Positions 1 to 7,776 of a stretch of 64,000 nt of DNA are shown here, one piece after another. Numbering within the stretch: position 1 is the first letter of the stretch; each line of letters begins with the position of its first letter. Position numbers and translations under genes: made by a program. The notes beneath the pieces are model-generated. The model was not told the DNA's origin and made no database searches. It saw nothing but the letters and a program-made list of their open reading frames with translations. Where the stretch lies: assembly GCA_963665575.2 (NCBI GenBank), contig CAXXDW010000006.1, positions 620,001 to 684,000 of the forward strand. Reading direction: 5' to 3'. The DNA is from Rariloculus sp963665575. GTDB lineage: Bacteria > Pseudomonadota > Gammaproteobacteria > Steroidobacterales > Rariloculaceae.

Positions 1-1
1 C

Positions 2-1453
2 ACGCCCGACGGCGAACTCGCACAGAGTCCGCATCCCGCTGAACTCGGCTCGGCGCTGACTCATCCCTATCTGACGACCGACTACTCCGAAGCGCTGCTC
101 GAATTCGTGACGCCGCCGTACGGGTCAAACGCCGCGATGCTGAGCTTCCTGAGCGATCTTCACGGCGCGGTCCACTGCGCTCTCGAAAACGAACTCCTGT
201 GGCCGGCGAGCATGCCGTGCATCGTCGATGCCGACAGGATGCCCATCGCCCACTACGGGCCGTCCAACGAGGGCATGCTTCGAACGGTATACAGACGCGG
301 GCTCGGTCATCGCTATGGCCGTGCGATGCAGGCGATCGCGGGCGCGCACTTCAATTACTCTCCTCCCGCGGATTTCTGGCCCGCTTACCGCGACTGGCGC
401 GAAAGCAGCGAACCGCTGCAGCAGTTCAGGTCGACGGAATTCATGGGGCTCGTGCGCAATTACCGCCGCTGCGCCTGGCTCGTCATCTATCTCTTCGGCG
501 AGTCGCCGGCGTTCTGCAAGTCGTTTCGGCCCGAGGGTCATGCGCTGCTGTCGGAGCTTGACGCCGGAACGTGGTTTGCGCCGCATGCGACGTCGCTGCG
601 CATGAGCGACATGGGCTACCGCAACAAGTACCAGGCACGGCTGCAGGTCTCGGCGAACTCGCTCGGCGAATACGTTGGCGGCCTGCGCTCGGCGCTGGCC
701 TCCGTCGACCCTCACTACGAGCGAATCGGCGTGACCGTCGACGGCGAATATCGTCAGCTCAACGCGAACGTCCTGCAGCTTGAGAACGAGTACTACAGTT
801 CCGTGCGCCCGAAGCCCGCCGCAGGCAGCGGGCGCGCCGCGGCAGCGCTTGAGCGGTGCGGTGTCGAGTACGTCGAGATTCGTTCTCTGGACCTGAACAT
901 CGGCGAACCGCTGGGCATGAGCGAATCGCAGATGCGTTTCCTCGAAGCGCTTTTGTTGTACTGCCTGCTGGCGGACAGCCCGCCGATCGAGCGGTCCGAG
1001 CAACGCGAGATTGACGCGACGGAGCTTGCGATCGCACGCGAGGGACGCACTCCCGGGCTAAGGACGACGCGACTCGGCCGCGAGACGCCTGTCATGGATT
1101 GGGCGCTCGAGCTGGTAGAGGGGATCGCTCCGGTTGCGGCGCTTCTCGACGACGGCGACCGCAGGTATTCGGCCGCCGTGCAGTCCTGCCGTGACGCGGT
1201 TCGCGATCCGGATCTCACGCCGTCGGCCCGGCTCCTCGCGGATCTGCGGGCGACGGGCGGCAGTTTTTTCCAGTACGCGCTCCAACGCGCGAAACGTCAG
1301 CGAGAACACTTCCTCGCACTGCGTCTCGACAGCGGCACGGCACAGCACCTGGCCGACACGGCCTCTCGGTCCGCGACCGAAGCGCGCGCTCTTGAAAACG
1401 AGAGCAGCGAGCCCTTCGACGAGTTCCGGCGGCGCTACTTCGAGCAGGTCTGA
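2..1453 (+). CDS. gshA: Glutamate-cysteine ligase, 5' end outside window
   Basis: Catalyses the ATP-dependent joining of glutamate and cysteine, the first step of glutathione synthesis, in the cytosol. The frame is open from base 2 with no start, so the N-terminus lies outside the window; 483 residues are visible against about 520 in E. coli GshA. The segment TDYSEALLEFVTPP near the visible start is a signature of the proteobacterial GshA family, and the GMSESQMRFLEALLLYCLL stretch also fits. An internal GTG at 107 is not the real start, because the family motif lies upstream of it. The gene converges on the flavoprotein gene with only 17 bases between the stops. The family call is firm; expression signals are not visible. 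Confidence 0.93.
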   Translation, partial: TPDGELAQSPHPAELGSALTHPYLTTDYSEALLEFVTPPYGSNAAMLSFLSDLHGAVHCALENELLWPASMPCIVDADRMPIAHYGPSNEGMLRTVYRRGLGHRYGRAMQAIAGAHFNYSPPADFWPAYRDWRESSEPLQQFRSTEFMGLVRNYRRCAWLVIYLFGESPAFCKSFRPEGHALLSELDAGTWFAPHATSLRMSDMGYRNKYQARLQVSANSLGEYVGGLRSALASVDPHYERIGVTVDGEYRQLNANVLQLENEYYSSVRPKPAAGSGRAAAALERCGVEYVEIRSLDLNIGEPLGMSESQMRFLEALLLYCLLADSPPIERSEQREIDATELAIAREGRTPGLRTTRLGRETPVMDWALELVEGIAPVAALLDDGDRRYSAAVQSCRDAVRDPDLTPSARLLADLRATGGSFFQYALQRAKRQREHFLALRLDSGTAQHLADTASRSATEARALENESSEPFDEFRRRYFEQV

Positions 1454-1470
1454 GCCGCCTGCATCCACTG

Positions 1471-2694
1471 CTAGGTCGCCCCGATCCGGCGGGTCAGATC
1501 CACGGCGGAATCGGCGATCTCGCCCGCCGACAGCTTCGTGCGCGATGCGAGCAGCTTCTTGCCGTTCATGAAGTCCTGCGGGCTGTTGACGGCATCGATC
1601 GCGATCGGCCGGCCGTCGCGCAGGTAATAGGCCGCGAAGCGCCGCTCATCGATGTTGCCGCGAATCGCGACCTCGTCGTAGTCGACCGCAAGGCCTGCGA
1701 TCTGCAGCTTCACGTCGTATTGATCCGACCAGAACCAGGGGATGTCTTCGAACGCCCGCGGCGTTCCTGCGAGACTCGACGCTGCGGCCTTGGCCTGCTC
1801 GATCGCATTGTTCACGGATTCGAGCCGCACGTTGCGGCCGACGAACGGGTGCGGATGGTTCGTGCAGTCGCCTGCCGCGACGATGCCAGGTTCGCCCGTG
1901 CGTCCACAACTGTCCACACGTATGCCGTTGCCGCACTCGAGCCCCGCGGACCGGGCGAGTTCCACGTTCGGCAGTACGCCGATCCCGACCATCACCAGGT
2001 CGCAGGGAAACCGCTCGCCGGCGGCCGTTTCGACCGCCTCGACGCGGTCCCGGCCGACAAAGGCCGACACCTGGGCGCCACAGACGATGCGCACACCGGC
2101 TTGCGTGTGCCGGGAATGAAAGAAGCCCGCGACCTCTTCGCAGACGACGCGACCGAGCACGCGTTCGAACGCTTCAAGTACGGTGACATCGAGCCCGCGG
2201 CCGACCGCAACGGCCGCCGTCTCAAGACCGATGTAGCCCGCGCCGACAATGACGACCTTCGCGTCCGGCTGGAATCGGTCGGCAACCGCATCGATATCGC
2301 CGATCGTGCGCACATAATGCACGCCCTCAAGGTCGTCCCCGGGCAAGCCGGTCCGGCGCACGCGGCTTCCGGTCGCGAGCACGAGGCGGTCCCAGGGCAG
2401 CACGCGCCCGTCGTTCAGCCGAACGCGCCGCGGCCCGAGCTCGAGCTCCTCCACTCGCGTGCCGAGCAGCAACTCGACACCGCGGCTCTCATAGAAGCTC
2501 TCGGGCCTCAGGAACAGCCGCTCGCGAGGCAGCTCGCCCGCGAGGTACTTCTTCGACAGCGGCGGGCGCTGATAGGGCGGATGCGGTTCCTCGCCCACCA
2601 GCGAAATGCTGCCGTCGAAACCACTCTGCCGGACCGAGTGCACGGCCTGGACCGCGGCCTGCCCGCCGCCGACGATAACGAGATGTTCGGTCAT
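1471..2694 (-). CDS. FAD-dependent NAD(P)H:ferredoxin/rubredoxin reductase family protein
   Basis: A 407-residue flavoprotein of the pyridine nucleotide-disulphide oxidoreductase fold, closest in layout to ferredoxin reductases of the putidaredoxin reductase type, which pass electrons from NAD(P)H to a [2Fe-2S] ferredoxin. Visible motifs are an N-terminal FAD site (VIVGGGQAA, residues 4-12), PPYQRPPLSKKYL, ATGSRVR, a second nucleotide site VVIVGAGYIGLE and the FAD motif VAAGDC. There is no CxxxxC redox disulphide, so it is not a thioredoxin or lipoamide reductase. The start is placed at the ATG at 2694, directly before MTEHLVIVGGG; an upstream in-frame codon adds 13 residues that do not look like the family. 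No ferredoxin or P450 gene adjoins it, so its partner is unknown. Confidence 0.85.
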   Translation of the reverse strand: MTEHLVIVGGGQAAVQAVHSVRQSGFDGSISLVGEEPHPPYQRPPLSKKYLAGELPRERLFLRPESFYESRGVELLLGTRVEELELGPRRVRLNDGRVLPWDRLVLATGSRVRRTGLPGDDLEGVHYVRTIGDIDAVADRFQPDAKVVIVGAGYIGLETAAVAVGRGLDVTVLEAFERVLGRVVCEEVAGFFHSRHTQAGVRIVCGAQVSAFVGRDRVEAVETAAGERFPCDLVMVGIGVLPNVELARSAGLECGNGIRVDSCGRTGEPGIVAAGDCTNHPHPFVGRNVRLESVNNAIEQAKAAASSLAGTPRAFEDIPWFWSDQYDVKLQIAGLAVDYDEVAIRGNIDERRFAAYYLRDGRPIAIDAVNSPQDFMNGKKLLASRTKLSAGEIADSAVDLTRRIGAT

Positions 2695-2866
2695 GAGATG
2701 TGTTGCTGTGGAGCCCTGGCGAATGATACTCAACTCAGCCGGGCTTCCCTCAACGCCGGCCCGCTGCTACGGCTCGGCGGCAGCCCACGGAACCGGGCTG
2801 CGACCGTCAGGGCGCCTCCGGTAACGACCGGACAGCCCGCCCCTGTCACGCTTCGATCGGTATTGG

Positions 2867-3667
2867 CTATCGGGATTCCGTCCCGCGGACCAGGCGGACC
2901 CGGGTTACCACGAAGAGCGCCAGGGCGATCACGACGATCGAGGGACCGGACGGCGTGTCGAAGTTCGCCGACGCGAGCAGCCCGCCCGCGACTGCCACGA
3001 CTCCCACGGCAGCCGCACCAACCGCCATGCGTTCGGGGCTCGTGGCGAAGCGGCGTGCGGTCGCGGCCGGGATTACCAGCAACGCCACGATCAGCAGCAC
3101 GCCGACAACCTTGATCGCCGCCGCGATCACGGCGGCCAGGAATATCCCGAAAATCAGCCGCGCGCGTTCCGGATTCATGCCGGCGACCCTCGCGAGATCC
3201 GGACTTACGGTCGCCGCCAGCAGTGCTCGCCAGATCAGGCACAGCACACCCAGCGCGAGTGCGCCGCCGATCCAGATAACGGCAAGGTCCGCGCGCGACA
3301 CCGCGAGAATGTCCCCGAAGAGCAACGCTTGAAGGTCCACCCGCATGTCAGGAAAGAAGGACAGGATCACGAGCCCGAGTGCCAGGCCGCCGTGCGCGAG
3401 CAGTCCGAGCAGCGTGTCGGTGGGCAAGGTATCGCGCCGTTCGAGATAGAACATCGCCAGAACGATCACGCAGGCGGTGGCGAAGATTCCCACAGTCAGG
3501 TTGAAGTCGATGATGATGGCGAGCGCCACGCCAAGCAGTGCGGAGTGGGCGATGGTTTCACCGAAATAGGCGAGCCGCCGCCAGACGATAAAGCACCCGG
3601 CGGGTCCCGTCACAAGTGCCAGACCAATGCCGGCCAGCAGGGCGCGGAAAAGGAAGTCGTCCAACAT
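2867..3667 (-). CDS. znuB: Zinc ABC transporter permease ZnuB
   Basis: Membrane subunit of a metal-type (ABC-3 family) importer, 266 residues with about seven to eight hydrophobic segments. It begins MLDDFLFRALLAGIGLALV, typical of ZnuB, and carries the GETIAHSALLGVALA segment that contacts the ATPase. It lies 3 bases downstream of znuC on the same strand and faces znuA across a shared upstream region, the usual znuA/znuCB arrangement. It should move zinc released by ZnuA from periplasm to cytosol. The zur repressor gene that often follows znuCB in gammaproteobacteria is not here; the next gene is the unrelated flavoprotein. Confidence 0.93.
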   Translation of the reverse strand: MLDDFLFRALLAGIGLALVTGPAGCFIVWRRLAYFGETIAHSALLGVALAIIIDFNLTVGIFATACVIVLAMFYLERRDTLPTDTLLGLLAHGGLALGLVILSFFPDMRVDLQALLFGDILAVSRADLAVIWIGGALALGVLCLIWRALLAATVSPDLARVAGMNPERARLIFGIFLAAVIAAAIKVVGVLLIVALLVIPAATARRFATSPERMAVGAAAVGVVAVAGGLLASANFDTPSGPSIVVIALALFVVTRVRLVRGTESR

Positions 3668-3670
3668 GGC

Positions 3671-4333
3671 TTAGTGGGCTGAGCCGCCGTGGCTGTGTTG
3701 CTGGTCGGCGCCTCCGGCAAGGTAGCCCGGATCGTGTTCGTGAGGCACCAGCACAACAAAATCGTCGGCCCTGGCCACGGCTTCCTTGATATCGTGAGAG
3801 ATCATCAGTACACCGCAACCGAGATCGGCGCGGATTTCGTCGATGAGTTCATCGAGCAACTCTGCTCCGGCCAGGTCCACTCCCTGCCCGGGTTCGTCGA
3901 GCACCAGCAGATCGGGGCGGTGAATCAGCGCCCGGGCGAGCAGCAGCCGTTGGAATTCGCCTCCGGACAACGTTGTGACGAGCGGATTCCCGAGACGTTC
4001 CAGTCCAACGGCTGCGAGCGCCGCGGCGACATCATTTTCCGGGTATCTCCCGGTTAGCGTCATGAGCCGCCGCAACGTCAGCGGCAGCGTGTGACCGAGG
4101 GTAAGCCGCTGCGGGACGTAGCCGATCTTGAGCGACGGCGCGTGCCGGACCGTGCCCTCGGTGAGTTCGATGAGTCCGAGTACCGCCTTGACACAGGTCG
4201 ATTTGCCCGCGCCGTTGGCCCCGACTACGCACACCAGATCGCCGCGTTTCACGGTCAGATCGACATGCCGGACAATCCAGCGTTCACCACGCCTGATGCC
4301 GATGTCGCTGGCAGTTAGAAGTGGATCGGACAA
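3671..4333 (-). CDS. znuC: Zinc ABC transporter ATP-binding protein ZnuC
   Basis: ATPase of the zinc importer, 220 residues. Walker A is GANGAGKST, the Q-loop lies in GYVPQRL, the ABC signature is LSGGEFQR and Walker B is LLVLDEPGQGVD, followed by a switch histidine in MISHD. I place the start at the TTG at 4333 (LSDPLLTASDIGI), which has a GGGAG element 9 bases upstream. The frame stays open for 50 more codons, but that extension runs into the znuA-facing region and looks noncoding. The C-terminus is His-rich (HEHDPG, QQHSHGGSAH), a common feature of zinc-handling proteins. It is cotranscribed with znuB. Confidence 0.92.
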   Translation of the reverse strand: MSDPLLTASDIGIRRGERWIVRHVDLTVKRGDLVCVVGANGAGKSTCVKAVLGLIELTEGTVRHAPSLKIGYVPQRLTLGHTLPLTLRRLMTLTGRYPENDVAAALAAVGLERLGNPLVTTLSGGEFQRLLLARALIHRPDLLVLDEPGQGVDLAGAELLDELIDEIRADLGCGVLMISHDIKEAVARADDFVVLVPHEHDPGYLAGGADQQHSHGGSAH

Positions 4334-4499
4334 CCCGGCAGACTCCCACAAAAAAAACCAGTCTATGCGGCGCAACGTCCGGCGGCAATGAGTCTCCGGG
4401 GCACAATGGGCGGCAGTCATCCGGTTACAATGTCGGCAAATTGCCGGGCGCCAGATGCATGCCCTCGCGTTCGGGCGAACCATGGCAGGGAGATTCTCG
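4334..4499. promoter_or_regulatory. Divergent znuC/znuA promoter region
   Basis: A 166-base region between the diverging znuCB and znuA genes, where a zinc-responsive Zur operator would be expected from the biology of this system. I see an imperfect CCGG-bounded inverted arrangement around 4420-4447 but no match to the AT-rich Zur palindrome of enterics or pseudomonads, so no operator is assigned. The znuA ribosome site is GGGAGA at about 4489-4494. Confidence 0.4.
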
Positions 4500-5513
4500 A
4501 TGAATACGACCAGGCACCGTCTTGCCGGTCCGCTTGCAGGCGTCGCTGCCGGCCGCCGCGGACCGGGAGCGCGCGGGAACAGGCGTTGCCTCCTGGCGCT
4601 GCTTTGCCTGACCGCGTTCGGCGTAACCTCGACAGCCGGCGCGCAGCTTCAGGTCGTCGCCACGATCAAGCCGGTGCATTCGCTCGTTGCCGGGGTCATG
4701 GTCGGCACCGGCGAACCCGAACTCGTCATCCGGGGTGCGACCTCGCCGCATACCTTCAGCCTGCGCCCTTCCGATGCGCGCAATATCCAGAACGCCGAGG
4801 TCATTTTCATGATCGGGGATGCGCTGGAGACGTCACTCGCCGGTTCGATCGACACATTGAGCCGCGACGCCAGCGTGGTCCGGCTGGCTGACACCGAGGG
4901 CCTGATACGGTTGCCGCTGCGAGAAGGCGCGACCTTCGAGACGCACGATCACGAGAGCGAGCACGAACACGGGGCGCACGAAGAAGACGCCTTCGACATG
5001 CACGTCTGGCTGGATCCGCTCAATGCCCGAACCATGGTAAGCGCGATAGCGGAGACGTTGTCGGCGGCGGATGCCGACAATGCCGCCACGTACGCGGCAA
5101 ACGCCGAGACCATGATTGACCGGCTGGACACACTGGTCGATCGGATCAACTCCGAAGTCGGCGGGCTGCGGGACCGGCCGTTCATCGTCTTTCACGATGC
5201 CTACCACTACTTCGAGGACCGCTTCGGCCTGATCGCGGCCGGCGCCGCTTCGGTCTCGCCGGACCGCCCGCCCGGGGCGCGGCGGATCAACGAGCTGCGC
5301 ACGAAGGTGAGCGAACTCGGCGTCGTTTGCGTGCTGGCCGAGCCCCAGTTCGACCCCCGGATCGCAAGTGTCATCATCGAAGGCACGTCGGCGCAGCTCG
5401 GCACCGTCGACCCGCTCGGCGCATCGCTCGACAGCGACCCGGACCTCTATTTCACGCTCCTGCACGAAATGGCCGCGTCGTTCACCGCCTGCCTGGCACC
5501 AGACCGGATCTGA
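4500..5513 (+). CDS. znuA: Zinc-binding periplasmic protein ZnuA
   Basis: Solute-binding protein (cluster A-I, metal type) that captures zinc in the periplasm and hands it to ZnuBC. 337 residues with an N-terminal signal peptide ending near TSTAGAQ. The binding-site histidines are in IKPVHSLVAGVM and TSPHTFSLRPSDA, with later ones at MHVWLDP and VFHDAYHYFED. A short acidic and His-rich loop, HDHESEHEHGAH, sits just before the MHVWLDP segment, as in ZnuA of Gram-negative bacteria. I chose the ATG at 4500, preceded by GGGAGA; an in-frame ATG 45 bases upstream would add an arginine-bearing extension before the signal peptide. It is transcribed away from znuCB. Confidence 0.93.
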   Translation: MNTTRHRLAGPLAGVAAGRRGPGARGNRRCLLALLCLTAFGVTSTAGAQLQVVATIKPVHSLVAGVMVGTGEPELVIRGATSPHTFSLRPSDARNIQNAEVIFMIGDALETSLAGSIDTLSRDASVVRLADTEGLIRLPLREGATFETHDHESEHEHGAHEEDAFDMHVWLDPLNARTMVSAIAETLSAADADNAATYAANAETMIDRLDTLVDRINSEVGGLRDRPFIVFHDAYHYFEDRFGLIAAGAASVSPDRPPGARRINELRTKVSELGVVCVLAEPQFDPRIASVIIEGTSAQLGTVDPLGASLDSDPDLYFTLLHEMAASFTACLAPDRI

Positions 5514-5565
5514 GACAGCGGGAACACGCGGCACCGATCACCACCCACAAGGCGATTTCACTCTC

Positions 5566-6540
5566 ATGACCAAGGCAATACGCATCGACGAGTTCGGCGG
5601 ACCGGAAGTACTTCGATACCGCGAGGTGGAGGTCGGCGCTCCGGGTCGCGGACAGATCCGCGTCGCTCACAAGGCGATCGGCCTGAACATGATCGACATC
5701 TACTTTCGCAACGGGCTTTATCCCATCGGTCTGCCAAGCGGGCTCGGCAGCGAAGCCGCCGGCGTCGTTGTGGCCATCGGCGAAGGCGTGGATGGCTTCG
5801 AGGTCGGCCAACGGGTTGCGTATGCGTCGCCGGCGCCCCTCGACGGCTACTCGGAGGAAAGACTCATTGACTCAGGCCTGGTGATCGGGCTGCCGTACGG
5901 GGTCAGCAATGAAACCGCGGCGGCGATGATGCTCAAGGGCTTGACGAGCTGGTATCTCCTCACGCGCAGCTATCGCGTCGAAGCCGGCGACTGGATCGTG
6001 CTCTATGCCGCGGCCGGGGGCGTCGGCCTTATCGCGGCGCAGTGGGCGAGCCGGCTCGGCGCCAGGGTGATCGGCATCGTCAGTACCGAAGAGAAACGCG
6101 CCATTGCACTCGAGCACGGCTGCGAGCATGTGCTGCTTGCGGGCGACGATGTGGTCGGCCGGGTACGGGAGCTGACCGAAGGCAAGGGCGTTGCCGCCGT
6201 GTACGACTCGGTCGGTCGCGAAACGTTCTACCAGTCGCTCGACTGCCTGCGCCGCCATGGCGTCATGGTGAGCTTCGGCAACGCGTCGGGCGCCGTGGAG
6301 CCGTTCGCTCCCCTGGAGCTGACCAAGCGCGGCTCGCTCTATGTGACCCGCCCGACACTGTGGGACTTCGTCGGGGAACGCACGGACCTGGAGCGAGGCG
6401 CGGCAGCGCTCTTCGATGCGGTGCGCTCGGGCGGCATCCACATCGACGTGCGGCAGCGGTACCCGCTCGCCGATGCCGCGACCGCGCAGATCGACCTCCA
6501 GCGGCGCGCCACCGTCGGGTCGACGGTGCTTGTGCCCTGA
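5566..6540 (+). CDS. NADPH:quinone oxidoreductase (zeta-crystallin type)
   Basis: A 324-residue zinc-independent medium-chain dehydrogenase of the quinone oxidoreductase (Qor) group, which reduces quinones or other electrophilic carbonyls with NADPH. It starts MTKAIRIDEFGGPEVLRY, has the GROES-like N-terminal domain with GLNMIDIYFRNG and GLGSEAAGVV, and a Rossmann domain with AAAGGVGLIAAQWA. The zinc-ligand cysteines of alcohol dehydrogenases are absent. The ATG at 5566 matches the family start; the open frame upstream overlaps znuA and is noncoding. It lies 52 bases after znuA but shares no obvious function with it. A hairpin followed by T residues follows the stop. Confidence 0.9.
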   Translation: MTKAIRIDEFGGPEVLRYREVEVGAPGRGQIRVAHKAIGLNMIDIYFRNGLYPIGLPSGLGSEAAGVVVAIGEGVDGFEVGQRVAYASPAPLDGYSEERLIDSGLVIGLPYGVSNETAAAMMLKGLTSWYLLTRSYRVEAGDWIVLYAAAGGVGLIAAQWASRLGARVIGIVSTEEKRAIALEHGCEHVLLAGDDVVGRVRELTEGKGVAAVYDSVGRETFYQSLDCLRRHGVMVSFGNASGAVEPFAPLELTKRGSLYVTRPTLWDFVGERTDLERGAAALFDAVRSGGIHIDVRQRYPLADAATAQIDLQRRATVGSTVLVP

Positions 6541-6545
6541 TCCGC

Positions 6546-6584
6546 AACCGCCGAGAGACGTTTCGTTGCGTTTCCGGCGGTTTT
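6546..6584 (+). terminator. Rho-independent terminator after the quinone oxidoreductase
   Basis: Arms AACCGCCG and CGGCGGTT form an 8-bp stem around a 21-base loop and run into TTTT, 6 bases after the stop at 6540. The long loop makes it weaker than a classic terminator. Confidence 0.5.
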
Positions 6585-6614
6585 GGGGCTCCCCGGGCGC
6601 GCGGCCCGGCTGTA

Positions 6615-6642
6615 CCTTGATGCGAAACGATCGCATTCAAGG
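6615..6642 (+). promoter_or_regulatory. Leader hairpin covering the ribosome-binding site of the next gene
   Basis: CCTTGA plus TGCG (6615-6624) pair with CGCA and TCAAGG (6632-6642), with one bulged T and a loop of about seven bases. The 3' arm contains part of the AAGGAG ribosome site of the GTG start at 6651, so the fold could hide it. Alternatively it is a dyad operator. Confidence 0.35.
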
Positions 6643-6650
6643 AGAACAAG

Positions 6651-7238
6651 GTGCCGAAACAACGCCACGAGGCGAACTATCCGGATTCGATGGCCGAGGT
6701 CTTCGGCGCGTTGATTACGGAACTTGCCCGCCACCGCTGGGCCGAGGGCGCACGGCTCGTCGCCGGGCCGCGCATGCCGAGAGTCGGCAGCCGCTACGTC
6801 AACGAGCGTGGCACGGTGCTCAGGCGCGGCAGGATCCTGGAGTGCCGCAAGCCGGTCGCGCTCACACTGTACGAGACATTGTTCGATACACCGTGCAGGG
6901 TCAGGCTTCGCCTGCGTTGGCGGGTCGAACCGCGCGACTCGGGGTCGCTGCTGCGCCTGGACCTGCGCTATGAACTCAACGCCGCGGCATCACTGCGAAG
7001 ACGGCACTGGCACGGTCGGCTCGACGCGCACTGCGGGCGGATGTTGGGCTTCGTGAGCACGCGGCTCGGCGGCGGTTCGGCCACGCGGCAAGCGCACGAG
7101 ACAGCCGCGAGAGATATGGATTCTGGAGCTGCCGAGCGCCGCGGGCAAAAGCACGGGCAGGGCCATCGCGAGCACGAACGAGCCAGAGTGGCTCAGTCAG
7201 GAGAACTTCTGGCCTTCAGCCAGGACGTCAATCGGTAG
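6651..7238 (+). CDS. SRPBCC-like (START/polyketide cyclase fold) hypothetical protein
   Basis: A 195-residue cytosolic protein without signal peptide or membrane segments. Residues 1-150 have the pattern of SRPBCC ligand-binding proteins: an initial helix (SMAEVFGALITELARH), alternating strands with GSRYVNERGTVL and RVRLRLRWRVEP, and a long C-terminal helix near RRHWHGRLDAHCGRMLGFV. The last 40 residues are polar and probably disordered. GTG at 6651 is preceded by AAGGAG at a good distance, inside a hairpin arm. The 3' end overlaps the convergent membrane-protein gene by about 46 bases, which is unusual and may mean one C-terminus is wrong. Ligand and role are unknown; the family link is inferred from pattern only. 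Confidence 0.6.
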   Translation: MPKQRHEANYPDSMAEVFGALITELARHRWAEGARLVAGPRMPRVGSRYVNERGTVLRRGRILECRKPVALTLYETLFDTPCRVRLRLRWRVEPRDSGSLLRLDLRYELNAAASLRRRHWHGRLDAHCGRMLGFVSTRLGGGSATRQAHETAARDMDSGAAERRGQKHGQGHREHERARVAQSGELLAFSQDVNR

Positions 7239-7588
7239 AGCCCCGCCGTCAGCAAGACCACAAGCCAGGCGGGTACCGCACCAAGCAAAGTATTGAGAAA
7301 GCTCGGCAGGGGGACGCTGAGGTAGAAAGCGACAACCGAAATCGGACCACAGACCGCAGCCACTGCGACAGCCACCGGGTGGGACCGGCGCGCGATCAGA
7401 AGTACGGCAAGAGTGAGGGGCATTCCGAGAACCCACATCAGCGGAAAAGACATGAGCATGCCCGTGAAAAGCTGCAACGGCTGATCATCGTAGATGCCAA
7501 AAGAAAAATCGCCGAGCGCGAACACGACCTCGAGGCTCACCGGCAACCACAGGGACCAGACGAATGTTCTCCCGATCAAGTCATACAC
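7193..7588 (-). CDS. Small four-helix membrane protein, unknown function
   Basis: A 131-residue inner-membrane protein with four hydrophobic segments, around LWLPVSLEVVFALGDF, MLMSFPLMWVLGMPLTLAVL, VAVAVAAVCGPISVVAFYL and GAVPAWLVVLLTAGLY. I start it at the GTG at 7588 (VYDLIGRTFVW), with AGGA 8 bases upstream; the frame extends another 99 codons upstream but that part is basic, low in hydrophobicity and has no family character. I do not recognise the family. It runs towards the SRPBCC gene and is divergent from the cytochrome gene at 7777. Confidence 0.55.
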   Translation of the reverse strand: MYDLIGRTFVWSLWLPVSLEVVFALGDFSFGIYDDQPLQLFTGMLMSFPLMWVLGMPLTLAVLLIARRSHPVAVAVAAVCGPISVVAFYLSVPLPSFLNTLLGAVPAWLVVLLTAGLYRLTSWLKARSSPD

Positions 7589-7776
7589 GGTCAGTTCCTG
7601 CCCACGAATGCATTGTCCGGGAGTATAGGATTCGGGGCGGTTGCGAGCGACCGCCGCGCGCACGGTGACGAGCCCGGGCCTGGTCCCAGGCGGCTCGCTC
7701 GGCGTCGCATCGATAAACGCGACTCGAATCCGTTCTGTTGCCCAATCCGCGCAATGTGCAGTTAAATTACCGGACC

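Noticed and set aside
4334..4499. Zur box between znuC and znuA
   Set aside because: Only a weak GC-bounded dyad; the AT-rich consensus palindrome is absent.
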